Shown piece by piece: positions 21,358 through 31,156 of a stretch of 64,000 bases of DNA; position 1 is the stretch's first letter, and each line of letters opens with the position of its first letter. Source of the DNA: Sphaerolaimus hirsutus. Taxonomy: Eukaryota; Nematoda; Chromadorea; Monhysterida; Sphaerolaimidae. The position numbers and the translations under genes were made by a program. The DNA lies in assembly GCA_964036195.1 (NCBI GenBank), contig OZ038452.1, positions 11,898,704-11,962,703 of the forward strand, read 5' to 3'. The notes beneath the pieces are model-generated. The model made no database searches. It was not told the origin of the DNA and saw nothing but the letters and a program-made list of their open reading frames with translations.

Positions 21358-21956
21358 TTAAAATTGTAACTTAATATCTACAAAATTGCCAGTTTGTTCC
21401 AGAGTGATAATGATAGGAATACTATTTGGATTAATAACTCGCGTGGTCACATGCATGGGAGGCCCAACGGGAAGATGCGGGTCATAAGTGAAATCAGTTG
21501 GTGAAATGGACGGCTCCCTATTCGGTAGGCAGTGGGCCGCTACTCGCATTGGGATGCCAGTGCCATGAATTTGACATTGTTGGATCGGTGCCACATGGCC
21601 AGTTACTGCCAACAGTGGCTGGTCATTTCCAAAAGCCGTATTTCCCCACAGAAGGACAGACTCGCTCAAGCTGAAAGGAGTTTTCAGTCATTGTGCACAA
21701 TTCTACACTGAACCCATGAAAATTTCTCACTTTTCACGACGGGGATCTTACCAGTCAAGCTCACGTTGAAGTGGCTGTGTGAGCCGCATTTCCCCAGCGG
21801 TCACACGCATGACAATTTCGTTATCTCCTTGGTACATAAATTCATGGAAATTTATATTTGGTGAACCAGTCATGACAGACATTGTCAAGCAATGAGTGTG
21901 GCCAGCATTTTGATTTTGATCCATTGTCAAGAAGGATAGGTGCGGAAAAATGTTTC
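21358..21956 (-). CDS. Spliced small gene in the 3' region of the giant element
   Basis: Two minus-strand blocks, 21752-21956 and 21358-21670, join through an 81-nt intron with strong sites (donor GACTG|GTAAGA, acceptor CTCCTTTCAG) and continuous phase 2. A start at ATG 21924 (MDQNQNAGHTH) gives about 161 residues; an acceptor-like GTGCACAG at 21957 suggests an upstream exon may exist instead. The protein is beta-rich in appearance with conserved-looking turns (NPNSIPIIITLEQTG) and no signal peptide or membrane segment. It is in the sense orientation of the retroelement, where elements often carry env or accessory genes made from spliced RNA. I do not recognise the family. Confidence 0.55.
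21671..21751 (-). other. 81-nt intron of the small spliced gene
   Basis: GTAAGAT donor and TTTCAG acceptor on the minus strand; removal keeps an open frame across both sides. Confidence 0.6.
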
Positions 21957-22513
21957 CTGTGCACAAAAAATGTTCCGTTAAAGTTTCAAGGAAAAACATG
22001 AGGAAATTTTGGAAAAAACATGAAGATTGAAGTGAAATTGAACTAAACTGTTTTTCACTAATATGGCCATTGTGTGGCTGCAAGAATTTGTTCCCAGCCA
22101 TAACCAGCAAAAATTATTGGTGATTACTTTAAATGTGGGAAGCAAAAAGTCTTTATCCAGGTGGCTGTTTAAAAGAAAGTGTTCAAGGTCACTGGAGTTT
22201 TAAAGGAAAACTGTGTGCACAAGATTCCATGAGTCCAGTCCCAAACCATTACACAATGACCGGGGGGCCGTCCTGACATTTCTCAATACACATGTAAAGC
22301 CAGGGCCCCTCCTTAATGCGACCACGCGGTTTAATTTAAGCACAAATTTAATCAAATGCGAAAAAAATAGCATAGCGTTACAAGAAACTAAAGTAATTGC
22401 CCGCAGCGATATTAAATGCGCTTGAAGTAAATCTGCTAAAGAGCGGCTAAAAATACGCAATAACAAGAAATGCGAGATTCGCGCTGCCTCTGGGTCCAGG
22501 CCACGGGATAGTC

Positions 22514-22531
22514 CCAGGGACGTAGGCTTGG
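22514..22531 (-). other. Shared-loop hairpin 4
   Basis: Inner stem CCAGG/CTTGG, loop GACGTAGG; outer GGG/CCC and CCAGG/CCTGG. Confidence 0.8.
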
Positions 22532-22654
22532 CACTTTAACCCCTCAACCTGGCCCTCAGAGACGTGACGCTAAAAATATGTGCAAAGTTGCAGTCAAAAA
22601 TATAACATTTCCTTTTATTTAAAAGAGTTAGGTGGGTGTGTATCGGTACCAACC

Positions 22655-22672
22655 CCAAGGACGTAGGCTTGG
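22655..22672 (-). other. Shared-loop hairpin 5
   Basis: Inner stem CCAAG/CTTGG, loop GACGTAGG; outer arms of GTGTGT/ACACAC type with internal bulges. Confidence 0.8.
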
Positions 22673-22942
22673 CGCTTTAGGTCCCAACCCACACACACCG
22701 CACTCCCACAAATTACTACCCATCACACAAGAATAAAAATGGCAACTCAAAATGGCGAGAACAAGGGAAAAAGTCCCAAAACTGCAGGAGAATTGACAGA
22801 AAAATGCGCGAAATGGGGAAATACAATTTCCAATTACAACAAAATAGTGACATAACTGTTGAATCCTGAGGTTGCTAATTTATTTCCTGAGATAGCTTAG
22901 GCCCGTTTTACGCACCACCACGCTACACGACTGGTGACAATC

Positions 22943-22960
22943 CCAAGGACGTAGGCTTGG
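22943..22960 (-). other. Shared-loop hairpin 6
   Basis: Inner stem CCAAG/CTTGG, loop GACGTAGG; outer stem CTGGTG/CACCAG. Confidence 0.85.
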
Positions 22961-23140
22961 CATTTTAGGCACCAGGCCGCATTGCGAAGTGACACTGTTT
23001 CCGAAGAATAATTGATTACCATTGTTGGTTTCAAGGCATTTGGTTGAATTGCGCAATCCAGTGGGGTTAAAGGACGAAACAAATGATTGTCAATTTGAAA
23101 AAGACCAGCAATGCCGTGCCGTGTGCCACCAGTGACAGTC

Positions 23141-23158
23141 CCAGGGACGTAGGCTTGG
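23141..23158 (-). other. Shared-loop hairpin 7
   Basis: Inner stem CCAGG/CTTGG, loop GACGTAGG; outer stem GTGCCA/TGGCAC with further pairing inside. Confidence 0.85.
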
Positions 23159-23260
23159 CACTTTAGCCACCGATGGCACATTACACAGTAAAGCTGTCAA
23201 TAAGGGTATAATATCCTGGCTTGGTAGAGAGGGTTTGGTGTGTGTGTGTCGATGCCAACC

Positions 23261-23278
23261 CCAAGGACGTAGGCTTGG
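23261..23278 (-). other. Shared-loop hairpin 8
   Basis: Duplicate of hairpin 5: inner stem CCAAG/CTTGG, loop GACGTAGG; outer GTGTGT.../...ACACA arms. Confidence 0.8.
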
Positions 23279-23544
23279 CGCTTTAGGTTCCAACGCACAC
23301 ATACCGCGCCCGTATAAATTATTACTCATCACACCAAACATAAAAATGGCAGCTCAACATTGACAAGAATAGGGGAAAAACCCCAAATGCGGAAGAAATT
23401 GCAGCAACATGCATAAAAATGAAGAATAAAATCGTAAACGAGGCAGACGGTGTGACTATTACATCCTGAGATCATTTAATTTTATTCCCTGGGAATAATT
23501 GAACCCATTCTACGCACCACAACGCTACACGGCTGGCGACAATC

Positions 23545-23562
23545 CCAAGGGCGTAGGCTTGG
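23545..23562 (-). other. Shared-loop hairpin 9
   Basis: Duplicate of hairpin 6 with variant loop GGCGTAGG; inner stem CCAAG/CTTGG, outer CTGG/CCAG. Confidence 0.78.
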
Positions 23563-23737
23563 CATTTTAGGCACCAGACCGCATTGCGAGGTGGCACTGT
23601 CTAAAAATGAACAATTACAGTTGTTGGCTTCAGGTTGCTTGGTTGAATTCCGCGACCGAAGAAATTTTAAGGGCGAAACGAGTGATCTCAAGTTGAAAAG
23701 GCCAGCAATACCATGCCGTGTGCCACCAGTGACAGTC

Positions 23738-23755
23738 CCAGGGACGTAGGCTTGG
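23738..23755 (-). other. Shared-loop hairpin 10
   Basis: Duplicate of hairpin 7: inner stem CCAGG/CTTGG, loop GACGTAGG; outer arms GTGCC...GTGAC / GTCAC...GGCAC. Confidence 0.85.
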
Positions 23756-23844
23756 CACTTTAGTCACCGACGGCACATTACACAATAAAGCTGTCAGTAA
23801 GGGTATACTATTCGGGCGACTATGCGGCTGGCCTTAGAATAATC

Positions 23845-23862
23845 CCAGGGACGTAGGCTTGG
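23845..23862 (-). other. Shared-loop hairpin 11
   Basis: Six-pair inner stem CCCAGG/CTTGGG, loop GACGTAGG; outer CTGG/CCAG and CTATG/CATAG. Confidence 0.78.
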
Positions 23863-24020
23863 GACTTTAATTCACCAGTCAGTCATCATAGCGCACAGGC
23901 AATGCAAGAGAAAGGAGCCCTTTTGTTTCAGAAATAAGTAGCGTTCGAAGATTGCACAACTGTGTGAGGCATTATAACAGTACCTCGTCAGTACGTCGCC
24001 ACGCAGTGCTGGGGGCAATC

Positions 24021-24038
24021 CCAGAGACGTAGGTCTGG
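24021..24038 (-). other. Shared-loop hairpin 12
   Basis: Inner stem CCAGA/TCTGG, loop GACGTAGG; outer TGGGG/CCCCA and GTG/CAC. Confidence 0.85.
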
Positions 24039-24128
24039 CACTTTAGACCCCAACACCGCATTGCGTCGTCATGACAAGGATAACTGCGTAGTTAAATTTC
24101 AAGAATCTGGCATCGCCATTGGATAATC

Positions 24129-24146
24129 CCAGGGACGTAGGCTTGG
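24129..24146 (-). other. Shared-loop hairpin 13
   Basis: Inner stem CCCAGG/CTTGGG, loop GACGTAGG; outer GGAT/ATCC and GCC/GGC. Confidence 0.82.
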
Positions 24147-24266
24147 GACTTTAATCCTCCGGCTTGATAAGCTCACATAACAGTATAACATTTGCCATCA
24201 ACACAGTTGCCAAAAATACAATCGATCAGACATCGAGGAGTTGGGTGTATTTGCGCCGGGACAATC

Positions 24267-24284
24267 CCAAGGACGTAGGCTTGG
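24267..24284 (-). other. Shared-loop hairpin 14 (just after the ORF3 stop)
   Basis: Inner stem CCAAG/CTTGG, loop GACGTAGG; outer GGGAC/GTCCC and GGTGTAT/ATACACC, all perfect. Confidence 0.9.
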
Positions 24285-24334
24285 CACTTTAGTCCCAACG
24301 CCCATACACCGCGCTCCCCTGTGTCTGGTAGGTG

Positions 24335-27300
24335 CTACTTGGTACGAGCCTGGCGCAGGCGATGCATCCTGCGAGTTGCCTTGTTTGCGCCTCGCGGCCC
24401 ACTGGGTTCACGCTCGATTATTGCGAGCTGCGGAATGGGACGCCGGCCCAACGCCACTTGCTGTTTAGTCAATATACGTGGGTCTTGACCTTCAGCGAAA
24501 GGAACGGTCAAAATGGTCACCGGGGCGGCGCCAGGGGCGTAGCGCCCAACCGCATCACACCGAGCAATTTCATTCAGCAGGGCAGTGGGCAGCGGCCGGA
24601 CTGGCGCTGGGCGCTGAACAGCGCCCTTACACTTTGCCAAGATTGACACCACCAATTCATTCAGACTCAGGACGGGCCACGGCCGTTGGGCAGCCCCACG
24701 GGCCAATTGTCCCGCCATTGCCATATGCAACCGGCCTAACCAGTTGGCACCCCACGATTCTACTTTCGTCCAGAGAACAGGGCTGGTCATACCTTGCCCA
24801 ATACCCCAAAACGGGTCATACGGGCTTGCCTCAATAAACACCGTATCCGGGTTATTTGCCAGGGTGTCTCGATAGGCGGGGCAGGTCGCCAATTTGAGTC
24901 GCAAGACAGCGTGCATGGTTGCGACGGCGAGGCCGCATTCGTGCCACTCCCGCTGTCTTACTCTCCACCTGGCGATCGTACCCGCCCTACGCCAGGCCGT
25001 CATCTGACGCTTGCAGTCAGCGGGGTCGGAGTGTTGGAGAAGGGGTACGATTAAGTCGTGATCCCCGCTAAAAATCAGCTGCAAAACTTGATACAAGTGC
25101 TCGGATGACGGTACATGCAAATCACCCATCAACGGAATTTGGGCGCGAAAAAAGTTCCCCAGCGGACTGTCTCCGGAGAAGAATAGATACACGTGGTGGC
25201 GGTCAATCGATATAGTACCCTTGCCTGCGTGCACTCTCGGCCTTATCAGACCGCGACTATCGTCCAATGCGAGCAGGCGGAGGATATTCAACCGAAAGTC
25301 CAGCCAACGGCCTAGCGCCGTCTGCAGAGTGGACTGCAGAACAAGGTCGGAGGATCCCTTACTGGTGGCGCACAAAATTTTGGCGCGCAACAAGAATCTT
25401 GTGAACACGTCCTGAGTCTCGCGTAGCCTCAACCGCAGCTGGTCCAGGGACTCGTGGCGGAACTGGTCCTGCCACCTAGTCCAGCTTGCCGGTGCACCCG
25501 GGAAGCGTACGCGATACTCCGCCCATTCTTCGTTCGAAAGTACGAGCACCCGCAGGAGCTCCCATTGGTTGCGCCATGAAGTCAACCAGTTGAGGATGCA
25601 CCTAGTCAGCGACGAGTTTGCCCCAGTGCTGAAGTACTTATGACCTATTGGCAAGGTGGGACGTACCTGCGCCGGATGGGGGAAAACACTCGGCGGGACC
25701 GGCACTTCGAAATTCTTGTCCGGTCCGCCGTCCTCAAACTCGTCGAGAAAGTGAATCAGACTGCGCCCCACCGTCGGAACGTAGTTGAATTCATCCAAAC
25801 TGTGACTCATCAGCATCTCAGTATAGAGAGGGCGGAGCGGAAGGGGTACGTTCTGCACGTGCACCCGTTCCCAGCCGGGTGTATAGGTACCTTCCGGCCG
25901 GAGCCACTCGCTCATGGGTCGTCTCAACGGGTGTTGCGGGGACCAACCTGGGTCGTAGTGCCCGCGTGTCCTCGCGATAGCCTGCAGCCGGGCGAGCTCA
26001 GCCTCCCCAAAGGCCTTATTCAGCCAGTGGTCCGGCTGGTCGTCCAGGGGCCCAGCGACTGGGACGCCCACATTACTCACCAGTTGCAATTCTTCTTCTT
26101 CTACGTTGAAGAATGGGCGGACATCTACTCCCCGGACCGTCGCTGCAATGTACTGCTGGAACAACCCTAGCAATGCGTCAACATGTGACGGTGTCAGGTC
26201 CTCATACCGCTGCGCCATTGGATACCAAGCCTCCCGGCGCCAAACGTGAATCGCACGACCCTCAACGGGCCTATTGTAGTAAAAGTAGGGGATGCTATTC
26301 TCGATACCCAGCACCAAGTCCGTGTCAAAAGTGATATATTTCGCCTGGCGGTCGCGGAACCAACGCAGCGCCTGCTCGCAAGTAGGAAAACTGTTCTCAG
26401 GTAGTCTAATCGAGGCGACTTGGATTTCCCCGCCGGGTTGAACAAAGGCGGCCGGAGGAACGTACTCGTCGCGTACCGGAATCGGGCCGAGGTTGTCAAA
26501 GGGGCCCTCTCCTACCTCAGGGACATGGTACGCCTCCGGCTCGAGGGGCTCGACCAAACCGAAAGAGGACCACACCGCCGTGCCGGAGAAACCCAGCGCC
26601 TGCAATCTCTCCGTCCCTCTTGCGTAGTCGTGGCTAAGCAATGTCCTCGCCGTAACACGAATCGTCTCATCAATTTCGTGTTCGGACACTTCTTTCGCGA
26701 GTTGGTTGCATACCGGTTGGAGGGGTACGATGCGTAGTCTATAGGCGCCCTCGGCCCGGTTCGCTGCCTCCACTTCTTGGAGCCAGTCGTCCGGGACGTG
26801 GTCGGCCGAGACACCCGCATCGGACGCCCCCCCCTCGGCAGCGATCTCCATTGGGAGCGCAATTTCTAACGGTCCCGCTTCACTAGCGGCGGCCGAGGAC
26901 ATCCCTTCGTCCACAGACTCATTAGGGCCGAGGATGTGCCGGCGGGGGTCATCCGGGCCCGGCAGAGCGCGGGGTTCGACCAAACCGAAATCCCAGGTAC
27001 ACACACCCGACTCTAATCGCTGGACGGGGCGCGTGTGCGGGTCGAAGAAAGGGTCAACGAGGCGGTTGGGCGCAGAAGAGTATCGTGCGTCCCGGAACCC
27101 CTCAACGTCCTCCACGGTGGCGTTCTCGTCGAAGTAGCTGTTAAGCCAAGTGCGAACGGGGTTAGGGTCACGAGCCTCTCGCGACTGGATTTCCTCCTGG
27201 GGCGACGCATTTGCGTCCCCATAGGTGCGCAGGCGCTGAACCCACTGATCCGCGTTGTGGATCACATCAAACCTTGCCGGTACGGGGCAGGCCGCCAGGG

Positions 27301-30300
27301 AGGGCTGATCCAATTCCGCAGGGGCAACCTGGTCCCTTACGGCGCTCAGCATGTTCCACGCATCTTCGAACGAGAGCGTCGGCCGTGCGCGGGACAGCTG
27401 GTAGGGCACCGAGGCGCCAAACCGAACTGAAACGTCAGACTCGCATGCGGGGGCTCTTAGTAGCATTCCAAAGTATTGCTGGCGAAGGTCCCATGCCTGC
27501 TGTTGGCCAAAAATTATCCTATCGAGGGTGGACTTAGCCGGAACCCCGGAGGGCAACGGGCACTCGCTATAGGGTTGGAAAATGCGCATGTTCCGCTCAA
27601 TCGAGCGGGACGTCAAATCGCGCGGACACCAATCGGTGACCAGGAGCACCGCCAGTCGGCTCGTCTCATCCGCATAGTTGCACAAGGGCGAACCGAGCGG
27701 CACTGCACCGATGTTCGCCGGTTGTTCCGGCCGCGCGATTCGCGGTCCTACCAGCCCGACATGCATGATCAGCGCTTGGAAGTAGTTCAGCGCTCGAATT
27801 TCGGCGGGGGACGCTCCCTGCACCTGCAAATCACGCAGGGCCTTCTCCAGAGGGCACGCCTTAGTGGCCAGCGTGGACAACAGCGTGTCCTCCGGTGGGG
27901 CTACCCAACCGTAATGAATTCTATTCAGCTCGCACACCAGTGTCCACACCGTCCACTCGACAGTGGCCCCCTGGGGTTGACCGCGGCTATAGTGCGAGAT
28001 CGAACTGTGGTTGGCGGCAATGCGTTCGAGGGTATCCTGAGGCAAGTTAGCCTCATCGAGAATGTGCGTTTCGACCAGGCCTGTGCAGCGCCCGCGCGGC
28101 GACACGCAACGGACTTGTCCAAACTCGATGTCGTGCAGGTACCAATCGTCACCCACCACCACGACTACGGCACACTGGCAATGCAAAGCGGTTTGAGTGC
28201 CATGCCCGTAAATGCTAAAAGCATTCGGGGGCGTGCTGTTTTCAGAGTACAGCATCACAGTCGGGATGCCGTAGTGCACTGCCAGGGCGCTAAGCCAGCA
28301 CCTGCGGTGGATCTTGGCTTTACCCATTACGACATCGAGCCATTCGACCTTTGCCATGGCGCTCACGGTGGCCACGAGGCGGGCCGGAAAGTCCGCGGAG
28401 GGGGCATGCGCCTGTCGCAGGATGTGCATGCAGGCCAGCAACGGGGAGAGGGTGCCGGCACACAGCGGCAATAAATAGAACACCCCTTCCGAGGCGGCGA
28501 CCGTATCCCACGCACCGCGACCGTGGTTCATGAACGCCCAATAATTACTATCCAGCACCCATCTGGGTGGAACTCCGTGGTGCGTTATCCCGAAGTCGGA
28601 AGGTGGCCTAAACCAAGGGATAGTCGGTCGTTGCCAGCGCAAAAGCGGGTGCTTGGCCGTGTCCTCAATGTTCGCGAGTGGTAATGGCCCGTACACATTG
28701 GCCCTAGAGGACTGTTCCAGCGCGTCCAAAAGCGGCGTGGTGTCGCAAAGCCTGCCGGTCCCTACCGCCTCAAGATGAGCACGGACATTACCGTAGTACA
28801 CCGCACGATCAATGCGCGGTATACCACGAAGCTCGTTGTCCGACAATTTTCCCTTCAATCTTAGTTCCGGCTCATCGTGGCGATAGGGAGGGGGGCCTTG
28901 CCAGAGCAAAAACGTGGCGCGCGTATACACGTGCGCCTTCAGCAAGGGGAGCGGCCGCGGCTTGTACTCGATGTTCGCGAGCTGTTGGTTGCGCGTGTAA
29001 TTTACCCATTCCAAGAAACACTGCGTGTAATCCAGGAGCGCGCGCGAAAGTGGTGCCGCCAACTTCCACCGGAGGGTGCTCATAGGGGCATCGGTTGTTA
29101 CAAAAATGCCATCCTGGCTCAAATCCAGCGACATGGCTAGCCTAGGGGGGCTACCATCCCCCAGTGTCACTTGTCTAGCAAACTTCAATTTGCGCCACAG
29201 GGTGCGCATGCACACACTCATCATGGTCTCCATTGAAGGTTCGTCGGACCTGGTCAACATCAAAAAGAACCAGTTGACGTATTGGAAAACCCGAGGTAAG
29301 AGTACCACCAGCGTCTTAAAAGACGCTTGACTCCCCGCGGCTAGATAGCTCGCCAAAGTGGAAGTCAGCACACCCGGCACAATTTCGCGCAGGCGCCACA
29401 GAACACGCAGCGTCGTATCCGAAAATTTAAAGGCCTCTCGCAAGCGCGTTAGCCAGTCGCACCACTCAACGCCGTTCGCCGGCGACCGATTAAAAGGCGA
29501 CAGGCACCACTGCCGCTCCACAGATGACCCGGTTGCTAAAAGTCGGTACAGGATCTTGCCCAAATACGTCACGACCACGTCCTCTAGCCAACTCAGGCGA
29601 GGATTTAACGGGGCCGGTCTTTGGTTACGCTCGCCAAAAATGAGCGCCGACTGGCGCAGCTGTTTCGGCGGGTACCTTTGCGAAAGCCTATGACCGGCTA
29701 AGTCCATGTCGTGTGTGGGCATGAATCCTGTACCCCCGTCGTCACCGATAGCGCGGAAGTGGTCGACCGCGACAATAGGTCGAGCGACCGGGGATCGAAT
29801 GGGGTTCCAGCAAGCAAAAATGAAGAGGTCCAAGATTGTTTGCGCACGATACCCTTGGAGCTCCAAAACAAACGGGAGGTCCGTGGGGACGGGGCTCGAA
29901 GCTCCCACGCACCAGGCATCGTCTACCGGCATAGTCACGGTCCCAAAAGGGGTATGCCTCGAGCCGATGGGGCATCTGAGCATCTGTCCCGAAAATAGTT
30001 GCCACGCAGCGGCAACGAGCGCTTCAACCGAGATGTCCGTACAATCGTCCCCGTAATCCACGCGGAATTCGTCAACAGTCAACAGCACGTTCTCCAATAC
30101 TGGAATCGCGCTCAACCATTGCGTAGTGGTCGTGGTGACCCCAGTGGTATTGCATTGGGGAAACGATGCACTGGTCATCTCGGCTATAGTCGCCCGCTCC
30201 GCTTCAGACGCGTACAATCGGACAGAATTTGCGTTATCGTGTGCAAACAATAGTTTCCTAGCTAAGGGCGTCCAACTGCCCACGGAGTCGCGCAGCAATG

Positions 30301-31156
30301 CGATGGGGCAGTGAACCACGACACGGTTCGGAAAACAAAACGAAGCCAGAAAAGGGTGTTTCTCAAGCCCATTACGCAACTTCCCATAGCCGAGCGAAAT
30401 CGCAATGGCGTCCGGCTGGCCCTCGCCCACGGCGGGCAACCGTTCACCCAGGTTGCTCAATTGGCGGGCATTCTGGATGAACACCTGCACAATGGGGTCG
30501 CCAGGTCGGCACGCCCAAATCTGTCTGAATTTGCGTACAAACGCAGCGCGCGTGTGCATCCAACCGTCAAAAGGATCCTCCGAGACGTAGTCCACAAGAC
30601 TTCGGAACCCGAAGCGCCGGTCACCCGGCGCTTTCACAGGGTACACAAACATTTCCGGTGTGAGAGTCGCGATAGCTTGCACGACCTCCTCGTTGGGATT
30701 TTTGACGGTTGACACGTGGCTCTGCACGGCAAAGAGCATTCGCTCAGCTAGTTGAAGTCCCGCAACGTCCGCCAAGTACCAGTCATCGTTGCGCCGCGGC
30801 GTTAGAAACAACTTTGGAGGCAAACCGTTACCCGCGTTAAAGGTCAGCACCTCACAGAGCCTGTCGGCCGTATCGCTAAGGGTGGGCAGTTTGCAGTTTC
30901 GCAACAGCATATTTCCGTCCTTGAGGAGGGCCTGATCCAGCAGCCGGTGATTGCCGCTGCGGAGGGCCTCCCCAAAGGCCATCGGCGAAAAACTGGCAAA
31001 GTGGTTCTCTAATTCAAACGGTTGTGGCGACACCTTCACCGAACTAGGGGTATCTAACACACCCTGGTCACGGCGAATCAGGCCGGCACTGTGAGAAACG
31101 TCCCACAACACACCCGCATCATTATATACAGGCGGAGAAGCGTGCGCTTGTGCCAT
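24335..31156 (-). CDS. ORF3: 2273-residue protein with C-terminal NADAR domain
   Basis: One unbroken frame from ATG at 31156 to the stop at 24335, third gene of the giant element. Residues about 1980-2145 match the NADAR (YbiA-like) family: a start of YLFFSGDSPLGNFF type, then SSEHLYQVLQL, DPADCKRQM, the motif EASPYDPFWGIGQG, and GANWLGRLHMAM, in the family's order. NADAR proteins act on ADP-ribose compounds, and some remove ADP-ribose from guanine bases. The other 1,970 residues are unrecognised. Near residue 177 GDRRFGFRSLVDYV looks like the start of an OTU protease fold without its catalytic Cys, and near residue 950 CWLSALAVHYGIPTVML may be another OTU-like segment; both are guesses. The frame is visibly more GC-rich than ORF1 and ORF2 and ends in a basic tail, hinting at a separate origin. 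No signal peptide or transmembrane anchor supports an envelope role. Confidence 0.85.
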   Translation of the reverse strand: MAQAHASPPVYNDAGVLWDVSHSAGLIRRDQGVLDTPSSVKVSPQPFELENHFASFSPMAFGEALRSGNHRLLDQALLKDGNMLLRNCKLPTLSDTADRLCEVLTFNAGNGLPPKLFLTPRRNDDWYLADVAGLQLAERMLFAVQSHVSTVKNPNEEVVQAIATLTPEMFVYPVKAPGDRRFGFRSLVDYVSEDPFDGWMHTRAAFVRKFRQIWACRPGDPIVQVFIQNARQLSNLGERLPAVGEGQPDAIAISLGYGKLRNGLEKHPFLASFCFPNRVVVHCPIALLRDSVGSWTPLARKLLFAHDNANSVRLYASEAERATIAEMTSASFPQCNTTGVTTTTTQWLSAIPVLENVLLTVDEFRVDYGDDCTDISVEALVAAAWQLFSGQMLRCPIGSRHTPFGTVTMPVDDAWCVGASSPVPTDLPFVLELQGYRAQTILDLFIFACWNPIRSPVARPIVAVDHFRAIGDDGGTGFMPTHDMDLAGHRLSQRYPPKQLRQSALIFGERNQRPAPLNPRLSWLEDVVVTYLGKILYRLLATGSSVERQWCLSPFNRSPANGVEWCDWLTRLREAFKFSDTTLRVLWRLREIVPGVLTSTLASYLAAGSQASFKTLVVLLPRVFQYVNWFFLMLTRSDEPSMETMMSVCMRTLWRKLKFARQVTLGDGSPPRLAMSLDLSQDGIFVTTDAPMSTLRWKLAAPLSRALLDYTQCFLEWVNYTRNQQLANIEYKPRPLPLLKAHVYTRATFLLWQGPPPYRHDEPELRLKGKLSDNELRGIPRIDRAVYYGNVRAHLEAVGTGRLCDTTPLLDALEQSSRANVYGPLPLANIEDTAKHPLLRWQRPTIPWFRPPSDFGITHHGVPPRWVLDSNYWAFMNHGRGAWDTVAASEGVFYLLPLCAGTLSPLLACMHILRQAHAPSADFPARLVATVSAMAKVEWLDVVMGKAKIHRRCWLSALAVHYGIPTVMLYSENSTPPNAFSIYGHGTQTALHCQCAVVVVVGDDWYLHDIEFGQVRCVSPRGRCTGLVETHILDEANLPQDTLERIAANHSSISHYSRGQPQGATVEWTVWTLVCELNRIHYGWVAPPEDTLLSTLATKACPLEKALRDLQVQGASPAEIRALNYFQALIMHVGLVGPRIARPEQPANIGAVPLGSPLCNYADETSRLAVLLVTDWCPRDLTSRSIERNMRIFQPYSECPLPSGVPAKSTLDRIIFGQQQAWDLRQQYFGMLLRAPACESDVSVRFGASVPYQLSRARPTLSFEDAWNMLSAVRDQVAPAELDQPSLAACPVPARFDVIHNADQWVQRLRTYGDANASPQEEIQSREARDPNPVRTWLNSYFDENATVEDVEGFRDARYSSAPNRLVDPFFDPHTRPVQRLESGVCTWDFGLVEPRALPGPDDPRRHILGPNESVDEGMSSAAASEAGPLEIALPMEIAAEGGASDAGVSADHVPDDWLQEVEAANRAEGAYRLRIVPLQPVCNQLAKEVSEHEIDETIRVTARTLLSHDYARGTERLQALGFSGTAVWSSFGLVEPLEPEAYHVPEVGEGPFDNLGPIPVRDEYVPPAAFVQPGGEIQVASIRLPENSFPTCEQALRWFRDRQAKYITFDTDLVLGIENSIPYFYYNRPVEGRAIHVWRREAWYPMAQRYEDLTPSHVDALLGLFQQYIAATVRGVDVRPFFNVEEEELQLVSNVGVPVAGPLDDQPDHWLNKAFGEAELARLQAIARTRGHYDPGWSPQHPLRRPMSEWLRPEGTYTPGWERVHVQNVPLPLRPLYTEMLMSHSLDEFNYVPTVGRSLIHFLDEFEDGGPDKNFEVPVPPSVFPHPAQVRPTLPIGHKYFSTGANSSLTRCILNWLTSWRNQWELLRVLVLSNEEWAEYRVRFPGAPASWTRWQDQFRHESLDQLRLRLRETQDVFTRFLLRAKILCATSKGSSDLVLQSTLQTALGRWLDFRLNILRLLALDDSRGLIRPRVHAGKGTISIDRHHVYLFFSGDSPLGNFFRAQIPLMGDLHVPSSEHLYQVLQLIFSGDHDLIVPLLQHSDPADCKRQMTAWRRAGTIARWRVRQREWHECGLAVATMHAVLRLKLATCPAYRDTLANNPDTVFIEASPYDPFWGIGQGMTSPVLWTKVESWGANWLGRLHMAMAGQLARGAAQRPWPVLSLNELVVSILAKCKGAVQRPAPVRPLPTALLNEIARCDAVGRYAPGAAPVTILTVPFAEGQDPRILTKQQVALGRRPIPQLAIIEREPSGPRGANKATRRMHRLRQARTK

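Larger units (their letters stand above)
22640..23820. repeat. Diverged tandem duplication of about 600 bp carrying three hairpins per copy
   Basis: Copy 1 has hairpin cores at 22655, 22943, 23141; copy 2 at 23261, 23545, 23738 (offsets 606, 602, 597). Sequence between hairpins has drifted clearly, while the cores remain nearly identical. Confidence 0.8.
21957..24334. other. Hairpin-rich non-coding region between ORF3 and the small gene
   Basis: About 2.4 kb with no coding block. It carries 11 shared-loop hairpins spaced about 100-300 bases apart and an internal tandem duplication. Confidence 0.6.

Noticed and set aside
20182-24284. The repeated hairpins as known small self-cleaving ribozymes (hammerhead, twister)
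   Set aside because: No CTGATGA/GAAA hammerhead core on either strand. The sense strand shares a few bases with twister (CTAA, TGCCAA), but the hairpin is too short and lacks the second stem and pseudoknot partners.
22500-24290. Regularly spaced repeats as a CRISPR array
   Set aside because: Repeats are stem-loops with copy-specific outer arms and uneven spacing in a eukaryotic retroelement; no cas genes.
24335-31156. ORF3 as a retroviral-type envelope protein
   Set aside because: No signal peptide, no transmembrane anchor and no cleavage or fusion motif; NADAR at the C-terminus.
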